A program made the position numbers and the translations under genes. A stretch of DNA of 64,000 bases from Ancylobacter dichloromethanicus (GTDB lineage Bacteria; Pseudomonadota; Alphaproteobacteria; Rhizobiales; Xanthobacteraceae): positions 1 through 64,000 of the forward strand of contig NZ_JAHBGC010000011.1 in NCBI RefSeq assembly GCF_018390645.1. Reading direction: 5' to 3'. Each line of letters begins with the position of its first letter. Positions within the stretch are counted from its first letter, which is position 1. Shown here one piece after another: positions 9,684 to 17,989 of the stretch. The notes under the pieces were generated by a model. That model ran no database searches and was not told the origin of the DNA. It saw only the letters and a program-made list of their open reading frames with translations.

Positions 9684-9710
9684 AAAGGGCCGCTGACGCG
9701 GCCCTTTTTT
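9684..9710 (+). terminator. Intrinsic terminator after the outer membrane protein gene
   Basis: The stem AAGGGCCGC pairs with GCGGCCCTT around a TGAC loop and is followed by a run of T. It lies about 30 bases after the stop codon. The A's at the 5' side may let it work weakly for the convergent gene as well. Confidence 0.9.
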
Positions 9711-9738
9711 CGTGACCCGACATCGGCGGCGCGAGGCT

Positions 9739-11328
9739 TCAGAAGCCCATCGCGGCGCCGTCGCTGCGCGGGTCGCTGGCGCCTTCCAGCCGGCCGTCGG
9801 GCTGGCGCACGATGGCGCCGGCATGGCCCATCATGGCGTCGAACGGCGCCACCGTCTCCACCTCGTGCCCGGCTGCCCGCAGGGCGTCGACGAGTTCCGG
9901 GGGAAAGCGGTCCTCCAGCTTGAGCGTCACGGTCTCCGCGCCCCAGGTGCGCCCCAGCAGCCAGCGCGGCGCGGTGATCGCCGCCTGAAGCTCCTGCCCG
10001 AACAGCCCATAGCGCGAGAACAGTGCCGCCTGCGTCTGCGGCTGGCCCTCGCCGCCCATGGTGCCGTAGACCATGTGGCGCCCGTCCGCGAAGCGCGCCA
10101 TCGCCGGGTTGAGGGTGTGGAAGGGCTTGCGGCCGGGTGCCAGCACGCGCGGGCCCTTCCCGCGCAGCTGGAAGCTGGAGCCGCGATTCTGCCAGACGAT
10201 GCCGGTCTGCGGCAGCACCACGCCGGAGCCGAACTCGAAATAGATGCTCTGGATGAAGCTGGTCGCCAGCCCATCGCCGTCGATGGCGCCGAGCCAGACC
10301 GTGTCGCCGCCCGAGGGCGCCGCCGGCCAGGCCAGGGCACGCTGGGGGTCGATGCGGGCGGCCAGCCGGTCGAGCGCCGTGTCGGTCAGCCAGTCGCGCG
10401 GGTCCCCGGTCATCGCGTCGGGGTCGCCGATCAGGCGGTCGCGCACCAGGAAGGCCTGCTTGGTCGCCTCGACCAGCCCGTGCAGGTGGTCGAAGCTCTC
10501 CGCCTCGCGCGCACCGAGCCGGCTGAACAGAGCCAGAATCATCAGCGAGGCGAGCCCCTGCGTCGGCGGGGGGAAATTGGTGAGCCGGATGCCGGGGAGG
10601 TCCACCGACAGCGGCGCCACGCGCTGCGCCCGGCAGGCGGAGAGATCGGCGAGCGTGACCGGCGTGCCCGCAGTGGCGAGATCATGCGCAATCTCGCGGG
10701 CGAGGGCGCCGCGATAGAAGCTGTCGGTTCCCTCATCGCCGATCCGGTGCAGGGTCTCGCCCAGCGCCGGCAGCGTCATCGACGCGCCGGTGGCCGGGGC
10801 CTGCCCCTCGACCAGGAAAGCGTCGGCGAAGCCGGAGACGTCGCCGAGTTCCGGCAGCTTCTGCGCCGTCAGTTCGCTCTGGCTGGCGGTGACGGCGAAG
10901 CCGTTGCGGGCGTGCCAGACCGCGTCCTCGACCAGGCGCGACAGCGGCAGCGTGCCACCGCGCTCCACGCTCAACGCCAAAGCCTCGCCCCAGCCGGCAA
11001 CGGTGCCGGCGGTGGTGTTGGCGGCGAGCGGCCCGCGCTGCGGGATCGCCGCCAGCCCGGCCCGCAGATAGAGTTCCGGCGTGGCCGCCGCCGCTGCCCG
11101 GCTGCAGGCGTCGATGGCGACCGGTTCCTCGCCGGGGGCGCCGACGAGCCAGAAGCCGTCGCCGCCGATGGCGGTCATGTGCGGGTAGACCACGGCCAGC
11201 GTCGCCGCCATGGCGATGGTCGCTTCCACCGCGTTGCCGCCCTCGCGCAGGACGCGCAGCCCCGCCTCGCTGGCGAGATGGTGCGGGGAAGTCACCATGC
11301 CGCGTCGGGCACGAACGGTATTCAGCAT
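9739..11328 (-). CDS. Gamma-glutamyltransferase family protein, cytoplasmic type
   Basis: This Ntn-hydrolase of the gamma-glutamyltransferase family has 529 residues. Enzymes of this family cut or transfer gamma-glutamyl groups and mature by self-cleavage before a threonine. The small-subunit start appears as DTVWLGAIDGDGLATSFIQS, where the first T aligns with the nucleophile. The usual next residues (TH) are replaced by VW. FGSGVVLPQTGI and a late GGEGQPQTQ block fit the family. I see no signal peptide at the N-terminus, so it is probably cytoplasmic, like YwrD-type enzymes. It is the last gene of a TRAP transporter operon, so its substrate may be the imported compound. Confidence 0.85.
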   Translation of the reverse strand: MLNTVRARRGMVTSPHHLASEAGLRVLREGGNAVEATIAMAATLAVVYPHMTAIGGDGFWLVGAPGEEPVAIDACSRAAAAATPELYLRAGLAAIPQRGPLAANTTAGTVAGWGEALALSVERGGTLPLSRLVEDAVWHARNGFAVTASQSELTAQKLPELGDVSGFADAFLVEGQAPATGASMTLPALGETLHRIGDEGTDSFYRGALAREIAHDLATAGTPVTLADLSACRAQRVAPLSVDLPGIRLTNFPPPTQGLASLMILALFSRLGAREAESFDHLHGLVEATKQAFLVRDRLIGDPDAMTGDPRDWLTDTALDRLAARIDPQRALAWPAAPSGGDTVWLGAIDGDGLATSFIQSIYFEFGSGVVLPQTGIVWQNRGSSFQLRGKGPRVLAPGRKPFHTLNPAMARFADGRHMVYGTMGGEGQPQTQAALFSRYGLFGQELQAAITAPRWLLGRTWGAETVTLKLEDRFPPELVDALRAAGHEVETVAPFDAMMGHAGAIVRQPDGRLEGASDPRSDGAAMGF

Positions 11329-11343
11329 GTCGGGGAACTCCGG

Positions 11344-12669
11344 CTACCAGCCGATCGCCTTCGGCAGCCAGGTGGCCACCGAGGGGAAGGTGAAGACCAG
11401 CGCCACGGCACAGAGCTGCAGGGCGATGAAGGGCAGGACACCGCGATAGATCTCGCCGGTGGTCACCTCCGGTGGCGCCACCCCGCGCAGATAGAACAGC
11501 GCCCAGCCGAAGGGCGGGGTGAGGAACGAGGTCTGCAGCACGGTGGCGATCAGCGCCGCCGCCCAGACAAGGTCGACATTGGCCGCGTGCAACAGCGGCA
11601 GGAACATCGGCACCACGATGTAGCTGATCTCGATCCACTCGATGAAGAAACCGAGCACCAAGATGATCAGCAGCATGAAAATGAGGATGCCATCGGTGCC
11701 GCCCGGGACCAGCGCGAAGGCGTCGTGCACCAGCCGCTCGCCGCCGAGGCCGCGGAAAGCGAGGGCGAAGACCTGCGAGCAGATGAGCACGAAGAACATC
11801 ATCGCGGTGATGCGTGCCGTGGTCTGCACGGTGTCGACCAGCGTCTTCAGCGTGAACCGCCCGGCGAGGGAGGCGACGACGATGGAGCCCAGCGCGCCCA
11901 TGCTGGCGGCTTCCGTCGGCGCGGCGATGCCGCCGATGATGGAGCCGAGCACGGCGAGCACGAGGCCGATCGGCGGCAGGCCGACCCTCAGCGCCTTCAA
12001 CCACAATTCCCCGCGTGGCATGGCCTGGCGCTCTTCCAGCGGAATGGCGGGCACTTTTTCCGGCCAGATAACGCCGACAACGAGCATGTAGGCGCAGAAG
12101 ATGCCGGTCAGCAGCAGGCCCGGCATGAGGGCGGCGGCGAATAGCGTGCCGACAGATTCGCCGAGAATGTCGGCGAGCAGGATGAGGATGGTCGAGGGCG
12201 GGATGAGCTGGCCGAGCGTGCCGGAGGCGCAGATGGCGCCGCAGGACAGGCTGCGGTCATAGCCGCGCCGCAGCAGCGTGGGCAGGGTGAGCAGGCCCAG
12301 CGTGACGATGGTGGCGCCGACGATGCCGGTGGTGGCACCCATCAGCATGCCGACCAGTACGATGCCCAGCCCCATGCCGCCGCGCAGGCTGCCCGAGAGA
12401 TGGCCGATCACCTCCATCAGTTCGTCGGCAAGGCGCGACTTCTCCAGCATCACCCCCATGAACACGAAGAGCGGGATGGCGATCAGCGTGTAGTTGGCGG
12501 TCACGCCATAGATGCGCGCCGGCAGCAGGGCGAACAGCGTGGTGCCGAAGCCCAGCCAACCGAAGAAGAAGCCGCTGATCGCCAGGGTGAGCGCCACCGG
12601 CACGCCGACGAGCAGCATGACGAAGAAGGAGGCGATGCAGGCGATCGCCAGTATTTCATTGAGGGGCAT
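11344..12669 (-). CDS. dctM: TRAP transporter large permease (DctM type)
   Basis: This is the large membrane subunit of a tripartite ATP-independent periplasmic transporter, 441 residues with about 12 membrane segments. The opening MPLNEILAIACIASFFVMLLV and the repeated small-residue blocks (GGMGLGIVLVGMLMGATTGIVGA, read in pieces) are typical of DctM/SiaM. It couples sodium or proton flow to uptake of an acid. It overlaps the small permease gene by 14 bases and is followed by the gamma-glutamyltransferase-like gene after 15 bases. The substrate is unknown; a carboxylic or amino-acid-like compound is likely. Confidence 0.94.
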   Translation of the reverse strand: MPLNEILAIACIASFFVMLLVGVPVALTLAISGFFFGWLGFGTTLFALLPARIYGVTANYTLIAIPLFVFMGVMLEKSRLADELMEVIGHLSGSLRGGMGLGIVLVGMLMGATTGIVGATIVTLGLLTLPTLLRRGYDRSLSCGAICASGTLGQLIPPSTILILLADILGESVGTLFAAALMPGLLLTGIFCAYMLVVGVIWPEKVPAIPLEERQAMPRGELWLKALRVGLPPIGLVLAVLGSIIGGIAAPTEAASMGALGSIVVASLAGRFTLKTLVDTVQTTARITAMMFFVLICSQVFALAFRGLGGERLVHDAFALVPGGTDGILIFMLLIILVLGFFIEWIEISYIVVPMFLPLLHAANVDLVWAAALIATVLQTSFLTPPFGWALFYLRGVAPPEVTTGEIYRGVLPFIALQLCAVALVFTFPSVATWLPKAIGW

Positions 12670-13204
12670 GCGAGGGCACCTGCGCGGGAGGCTGTGCCTG
12701 CCCGCCGAGGAAGGGAATGAGGGCGCGCAGCGTCGCGGCGAGGCTCTGGAACAGCAGCAGCAGGAAGCCGGCGGGGATCATCGCCTTGAGAATGAAGCGG
12801 TAGGGCAGGCCGCCGGGATCGGGCGAGCCTTCGCCGATGCGGTAGGACTGCATCACGTAGCGCCAGGACAGCACGATCACGATGACCGACAGCACCACCA
12901 CGCTCAGCGCCGAGAACAGGTCGATTGCCTGCCGCAGGCGCAGGGGAAAGCGGGCATAGAGGATATCCACCCGCACATGGCCTTCATGCTTGATCGTGTA
13001 GGCGATGCACAGCAGCGTCAGCGGGCTCATCAGGTGCCATTCCAGCTCCTGCATGCCGACCGAGCCGGTGTTAAAGGCGTAGCGCATCAATACGTTGCCG
13101 GCCATGACGAGGACGAGCGCGAGGCCCGTCCACGCCGCGAGCCAGCCGCAGGCCTCGACGACGACGTCGAGGCCGCGGGCGACCTTCTCCAGAGTGCCGC
13201 TCAT
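12656..13204 (-). CDS. dctQ: TRAP transporter small permease (DctQ type)
   Basis: This is the small four-helix membrane subunit of the TRAP system, 182 residues. The ATG at 13204 overlaps the stop of the binding-protein gene (ATGA), so I prefer it over an in-frame start at 13255. The chain begins MSGTLEKVARGLDVVVEA and contains LMRYAFNTGSVGMQELEWHL, the DctQ-type helix with conserved W and E residues. It holds the large permease and docks the loaded binding protein. Confidence 0.92.
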   Translation of the reverse strand: MSGTLEKVARGLDVVVEACGWLAAWTGLALVLVMAGNVLMRYAFNTGSVGMQELEWHLMSPLTLLCIAYTIKHEGHVRVDILYARFPLRLRQAIDLFSALSVVVLSVIVIVLSWRYVMQSYRIGEGSPDPGGLPYRFILKAMIPAGFLLLLFQSLAATLRALIPFLGGQAQPPAQVPSHAPQ

Positions 13205-14295
13205 GAGCCCCTGCGGATCTGGGTCTGGTAGACGGCCTCGGAAAGGCCGGCCCACTGGTTGTGCTTGTCCGCGAAGGCGGTGAAGCTGTCATAGACCTTC
13301 TTGATCTTCGGATCGGAGTCGGCGAGCTGCTGCAGGGTGGTGGCGGTGACCTCGCGCAGCTTGTCGACCACCGGCGTCGGATACGGCCCGGCGATCACGC
13401 CCTGATTCTGCACCAGATCGGCCATCGCCTCGCCATTGGTGGCCTCGCACCAGGTGTGGCTGATGACGTTGCAGGCGGCAGCGGCGGCGCGGACGATCTC
13501 CTTCAGGTCGTCGGGAAGCGAGTTCCAGGCGGCCTTGTTGACGATCAGCTCGGTGACGTTGTTGGGCTCGTGCCAGCCGGTGGTGTAATAGTACCTGGCG
13601 GCCTTCTGCAGGCCGAGACGGCGGTCCTGGTAGGGGCCGACGAACTCGGCGGCATCGATCACGCCGCGCTCCAGCGCCGGGAAAATCTCGCCGCCGGGCA
13701 GCAGCTTCACGTCGACGCCGAGCTGCGCGTAGACCTTTCCGGCGAGGCCGGGGATGCGCATCTTCAGGCCCTTGAAGTCCTCGACCTTCTCGATCGGCTT
13801 GCGGAACCAGCCGGACATCTGCACGCCGGTATTGCCGAGCGGCATCGGCACCAGGTTGAAGGGGTCGTACAGCTCCTCCCAGAGCTGGAGCCCGCCGCCA
13901 TGGTAGATCCAGGCGTTCTGGCCCTGGAAGTTGAGGCCGAAAGGCACGCAGGTGAAGAACTGCGCCGCCGGCACCTTGCCGGCCCAGAAATAGGAGTTGG
14001 CAGCGTTCATCTCCACCGTGCCGGCGGAGACGGCGTCGAAGCCTTCCAGCGCCGGGATCAGCTCACCGGCTGCGAAGTGCTGGATATTCAACCGGCCGCT
14101 CGACATCTTGCCGACCAGTTCGCAGAAATAGGTCGGGCTGCCCGGGCCGGTGACATAGAAGGGCGCGCCGGGACCATAGGCGTTGGTCATCTTCCAGTTG
14201 AAGGTCTCCTGGGCGCGGGCGACGTGCGGCGCGGCGAGGGTGGCGGCGGCGGCGGTGCCGGCAAGGCCGGCCCCCAGAAATCCACGGCGATCCAT
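13201..14295 (-). CDS. dctP: TRAP transporter periplasmic binding protein (DctP type), Tat signal
   Basis: This is the solute-binding protein of the TRAP importer, 364 residues. The N-terminus MDRRGFLGAGLAG with a following APHVARAQ site looks like a twin-arginine signal, so it may be exported folded. Central motifs such as ALERGVIDAAEFVGPYQD match the TAXI/DctP family subgroup with long-chain or 2-oxo acid ligands, but the ligand cannot be fixed. It is the first gene of dctP-dctQ-dctM-GGT. The gene for the AraC-formamidase fusion is divergent, so the two may share a promoter region and control. Confidence 0.92.
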   Translation of the reverse strand: MDRRGFLGAGLAGTAAAATLAAPHVARAQETFNWKMTNAYGPGAPFYVTGPGSPTYFCELVGKMSSGRLNIQHFAAGELIPALEGFDAVSAGTVEMNAANSYFWAGKVPAAQFFTCVPFGLNFQGQNAWIYHGGGLQLWEELYDPFNLVPMPLGNTGVQMSGWFRKPIEKVEDFKGLKMRIPGLAGKVYAQLGVDVKLLPGGEIFPALERGVIDAAEFVGPYQDRRLGLQKAARYYYTTGWHEPNNVTELIVNKAAWNSLPDDLKEIVRAAAAACNVISHTWCEATNGEAMADLVQNQGVIAGPYPTPVVDKLREVTATTLQQLADSDPKIKKVYDSFTAFADKHNQWAGLSEAVYQTQIRRGS

Positions 14296-14588
14296 GTTGT
14301 TCCCCTTGTCTGGAATGGGGCGCCATGAGCCTGCGGCGCACCCTTATCGGGGCCAGATAATCCGCTGCAGGGGGGCATGAGCAATGCCCCATTGGGGGCA
14401 ACGGTAGAAAGGTGAGACCTTCAGGTTTCGTATTTCAGGCGGATTATCTCAATTATTACTGAGCATTAGGAAAAAATGACGCGATTTTGTGCACCTGTGC
14501 TCCGCGCCGCTGCGACAAGTTTTTGTGCGCCGTTCGTCAAAGTGCTTCACTGGTCGGGATCGCCTCTCACCTGTTAGAGCCGCCGCCG
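14296..14588. promoter_or_regulatory. Divergent promoter region between TRAP operon and AraC-formamidase gene
   Basis: These 293 bases separate the two divergent start codons. The middle part (about 14400-14485) is clearly richer in A/T than its surroundings, as expected for promoters. I could not name a convincing -35/-10 pair or a clear inverted repeat. It is the natural place for the AraC-type domain at 14589 to bind. Confidence 0.5.
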
Positions 14589-16955
14589 ATGAACCGAGCC
14601 GTTCCGATTTCGATCGCCGCCTTCCCCGCCAGCAAGCAGGAGGCGGCCTGGCGCGAGACCCTGGCCGGGCTCGCGCTCGCCGGCCGTCTGCCGAAGGACG
14701 CGGTGTTTCATTTCGGCGAGGTGTCGATCAAGCGGTCGCCGTCGCAGGCGACTTTCGCCCTGCTGCGCTCCAGCGCCCAGGACCTTACCGCGCTCGCCGA
14801 GGCCGAGCCGCAGATCCTGATCGGCTTCGTCAATTATGGCCGCGGCCACCTCACCGATTCCGGCCGCCGCGCGGCCGAGTTCGCCGACGGCGACCTCTGG
14901 GTGTGCGATCCGGCGACGCGGTTCTCGGTGCAGTTCCGCAACGATTTCGAACTGCTGCTGCTGCGGCTGCCGCGTGAGCGGCTGGTGGGGCGGCTCGGCC
15001 GCGCGGCGAGCGTGCCGACGCTGGTGCTCGGCGAATCCGTGTCCGCCTCCGCCGCCCGCCCGATGATGCGGGCTTTCGCGGCGAATTTCGCCATGATGGA
15101 GGATGGCGACGTGATGGCGGCCGAACCGGCGATCACCGAACTCGTGCTGTCCGCCCTGCTGGGCGAGGCGCGGCCGGAGGAGGACAATGCCTCGCAGGTG
15201 CAGACCGCGCATTTCGCTCGGGTCTGCGCCCAGATCGAGGCGCGGCTGCGCGAGCCGGACCTCTCCGTGGCCGACATTGCCCGGGCGGAGGGCCTCTCGG
15301 CGCGCTACATCCAGCGCCTGTTCGAGGGACAGGACCGCTCCTTCTCCGATTATGTGCGCCATCGCCGGCTGGAGCAGTGTCGGCTGGACCTGGTGAACCC
15401 GCAGCATGCCGACCGCTCCATCGCCGAGATAGGGTTTCGCTGGGGCTTTGCCGATCCGGCGCATTTCAGCCGGGTGTTCAGCGCCGCCTACGCGATCTCG
15501 CCGCGGGACTATCGAAAATCGGCTGGCTCGACGGTGGAGACGCGCTGGACGCGCGGGCGGCCGATGCATTCGGGTTCGCGCCCGGTGCGGCCGGGGCCGG
15601 CGGCGGGCGCGCCCGCTGCGCCGGACCGGAATGTCGTCGCGCCGGCGCTTGTCGCGACGGGCCCCGCCGCGTCCAGCGTGGCGCCGGAGGAGGCCGGTGC
15701 GCCCGGCTGCCACCATCTGCCGGTCTCTCGCGACACGGTGCATTGGGGCTATCTCTCGCGCACCATCGCGCCGGTGCTGCGGGTGCGCTCCGGCGCGCGG
15801 GTCACGGTGGAGACGCTGACCCAGCACGCCTCGGACGACCATGAGCGGATGATCGCCGGCGATGCCGGCGCCGAAAGCGTGTTCCGCTGGACCCGCGACT
15901 TCAAGGCGGTGGACCGGCGCGGCGCCGGGCCGGTGAACGCCACCATTTTCGGGCGCGGCGCCGGGGAGGGTTTCGGCGTGCACATCTGCACCGGGCCGAT
16001 CTTCGTTCATGGCGCGGAGCCCGGCGACGTGCTGGAGGTGGAGATACGCGACCTGCGGCCGCGCCCGTGCGCCAATCCGGACTTTGCCGGCTATGCGTTC
16101 GGCTCCAACGCCGCGGCCGCCTGGGGTTTCCACCATGACGACATTCTCGACGAGCCGCGCAAGCGCGAGGTGATCACCGTCTACCGCACCGACGCCGCCG
16201 GCGAGAGCGGCTATGCCGAGGCGGTCTATTCGTTTCGCTGGGCGCCGCAGACCGATCCGTTCGGCGTGGTGCACGAGACCATCGACTATCCCGGCGTGCC
16301 GGTGGATCATACCCGCATCGAGAAGCGCGAGACGGTGCTGAAGGGAGCCCGCATTCCCGTCCGTCCGCATTTCGGCTTCATCGCGGTGGCGCCGCGCGAG
16401 ACCGACATCGTCGATTCCGTCCCGCCCGGCTATTTCGGCGGCAATATCGACAATTGGCGGGCGGGAAAGGGCGCCAGCGTCTATCTGCCGGTGGCGGTGC
16501 CGGGGGCGCTGCTCTCGCTCGGCGATCCGCATCTGGCGCAGGGCGATGGCGAAATCAGCGGCACGGCGCTGGAATGCTCGCTGACCGGGGAGGTGCGGCT
16601 CGTGCTGCACAAGCGCGGCGAGACCGACAAGTCTTTCCTCAACGGCCTTGCCGCCCCCCTGATCGAGACGCCGGACGCGTGGCTGCTGCACGGCTTCAGC
16701 TACACCAACTATCTGCGCGAACTCGGACGCAACGCGCAGTCCGAAGTGTTCAAGCGCTCCTCGCTCAGCCGGGCGCTGCGCAGCGCCGTCCGCGCCACGC
16801 GCAAATTCCTGATGGAACGCTACGGGCTGGACGAGGACGAGGCGATCTCGCTGATGTCGGTGGCCGTCGATTTCGGCGTGACCCAGGTCGCGGACGGCAA
16901 TTGGGGCGTCCATGCCCGGGTCGCCAAGGCGATCCTCGAGCCGGCGGAACGATGA
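14589..16955 (+). CDS. Fusion protein: AraC-family regulator plus acetamidase/formamidase
   Basis: This single frame of 788 residues joins two families. Residues 1-200 form an AraC sensor-like half. Residues about 208-312 are an AraC DNA-binding domain with two helix-turn-helix units (LSVADIARAEGLSARYIQRL and IAEIGFRWGFADPAHFSRVF). A proline/alanine-rich linker (about 313-370) leads to a full acetamidase/formamidase domain (375-788), with HHLPVSRDTVHWGY, GSNAAAAWGFHHDD and a late YGLDEDEAISLMSVAVDFG block. That family hydrolyses short amides to acid and ammonia. I start at ATG 14589 rather than a TTG at 14487. No stop or frame slip is seen between the halves. The gene is divergent from the TRAP-GGT operon, so it may sense and process the same compound. 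Confidence 0.85.
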   Translation: MNRAVPISIAAFPASKQEAAWRETLAGLALAGRLPKDAVFHFGEVSIKRSPSQATFALLRSSAQDLTALAEAEPQILIGFVNYGRGHLTDSGRRAAEFADGDLWVCDPATRFSVQFRNDFELLLLRLPRERLVGRLGRAASVPTLVLGESVSASAARPMMRAFAANFAMMEDGDVMAAEPAITELVLSALLGEARPEEDNASQVQTAHFARVCAQIEARLREPDLSVADIARAEGLSARYIQRLFEGQDRSFSDYVRHRRLEQCRLDLVNPQHADRSIAEIGFRWGFADPAHFSRVFSAAYAISPRDYRKSAGSTVETRWTRGRPMHSGSRPVRPGPAAGAPAAPDRNVVAPALVATGPAASSVAPEEAGAPGCHHLPVSRDTVHWGYLSRTIAPVLRVRSGARVTVETLTQHASDDHERMIAGDAGAESVFRWTRDFKAVDRRGAGPVNATIFGRGAGEGFGVHICTGPIFVHGAEPGDVLEVEIRDLRPRPCANPDFAGYAFGSNAAAAWGFHHDDILDEPRKREVITVYRTDAAGESGYAEAVYSFRWAPQTDPFGVVHETIDYPGVPVDHTRIEKRETVLKGARIPVRPHFGFIAVAPRETDIVDSVPPGYFGGNIDNWRAGKGASVYLPVAVPGALLSLGDPHLAQGDGEISGTALECSLTGEVRLVLHKRGETDKSFLNGLAAPLIETPDAWLLHGFSYTNYLRELGRNAQSEVFKRSSLSRALRSAVRATRKFLMERYGLDEDEAISLMSVAVDFGVTQVADGNWGVHARVAKAILEPAER

Positions 16956-16962
16956 AGCGGGG

Positions 16963-17241
16963 CTACCGTTCGAGTTCGCGCGTCCGGAAGCTGGGCAGGG
17001 CGCGGAGCGCGAAGGAGGTCAGGTGTTCGCGGTCGCGCAGTCCCGACTTCGCGCCTTCGAGGATGGCGAATGCCAGAAGGCTGCGGATGCCCTCGCCGAT
17101 GGCCAGCCGCTCGGCGACCTGCGCGCAGGCGTGGCTGAAGGCGCTGTCGAGCAGCGCCACGTCTTCGGGCTCGTAGGCCGCTCCGGCCAGCGCGTCGACG
17201 ACGACGGTCGGCTCAACATAGCGAGACATGTGAGAGGGCAT
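16963..17241 (-). CDS. Hypothetical protein, 92 residues
   Basis: I do not recognise this protein. It is helical and polar, with no membrane segment or signal peptide (opening MPSHMSRYVEPTVVVDALAG). A good ribosome site (GGGGGAG) precedes the ATG at 17241. It ends 7 bases from the stop of the formamidase fusion on the other strand, so the two are convergent. Amino acid use looks like a real cytoplasmic protein rather than a GC artefact. Confidence 0.6.
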   Translation of the reverse strand: MPSHMSRYVEPTVVVDALAGAAYEPEDVALLDSAFSHACAQVAERLAIGEGIRSLLAFAILEGAKSGLRDREHLTSFALRALPSFRTRELER

Positions 17242-17703
17242 GGCCGACTCTCCCCCTGAGTTGCGCGAAGGACGGGAGTTGCACGAAAAGGGCTGGCATT
17301 GCTCGAACGACAGGACATCCCCGAGATCCCCGGTTTTCGGCCCGCGACCGGATCACCGACGACGACAAACGTTAGCATGGAAGCCGGGTGCCGCGACCGC
17401 GCGCGGATACCTGTCACGGCGATTTGGGAAAGGCTGACGCCGCCGTGATCCGGCATCATCGATGGCGAGGAAGACGGATGTTCCCGTCTCCGGGAGCGTG
17501 GGTTCCTGAAGCCGCCGGCAGGGCAGGCCACGCGGCGGCGGGTCGCGCGATAGTGTCCGCGATTCCGCGTGCAGAAAATTCGTAGTGATTACGCGCGGGT
17601 ACAGCGCACCGGTCGGGCAGGAGGAAGGGCTGGCACGTCATTCTCCGGTTGCCGGCCCGCTTTTTTCTTCGGCCTGCGGCGAATTCCTGATAGGCTCGAC
17701 AAC
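17242..17703. other. Intergenic region, no gene recognised
   Basis: These 462 bases lie between two small divergent hypothetical genes and must hold their promoters. Short frames on both strands have no family character. A TGATCC hexamer at 17446-17451 is not followed by a TA-type -10 box at 18 bases. Confidence 0.5.
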
Positions 17704-17913
17704 ATGGTTAAAGATGTGGAAAGACGCGCGCGGTCGCTTTGCGCCGCCGACGCGGAGCGTGCCAATGTGCCAGCGACGGACATTCCGCCGCTGGTGGAGC
17801 GCCTCTGGCCGGTCGCGGCGCGCGAGATGATGGGCGTCGCCGATCCGTATACGTTGGTGCTGCCCGAGGATATCGAGGCGCGCGAGCAGGAATACCGCCG
17901 CCTGCGCCGCTGA
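17704..17913 (+). CDS. Hypothetical protein, 69 residues
   Basis: This small protein is not assigned to a named family. It begins MVKDVERRARSLCAADAERA and ends in a charged helix, EDIEAREQEYRRLRR. I see no signal peptide or membrane segment. The ATG at 17704 is chosen because upstream in-frame starts run into a stretch without protein character. It is convergent with the NADH dehydrogenase gene. The sequence looks coding, but the support is modest. Confidence 0.5.
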   Translation: MVKDVERRARSLCAADAERANVPATDIPPLVERLWPVAAREMMGVADPYTLVLPEDIEAREQEYRRLRR

Positions 17914-17989
17914 CCGATCTGCGCATCCGCCCCTGATGAGGCCGGCCTGTTCCTGCGGGACAGTAGCCGCGCCATCGTTCCCGGCGGCC

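Noticed and set aside
17446-17475. A further TGATCC as an RpoE promoter for the 69-residue protein
   Set aside because: The sequence 18 bases later is GAAGAC, without the TA start seen at the three accepted sites, and it is far from the start codon.
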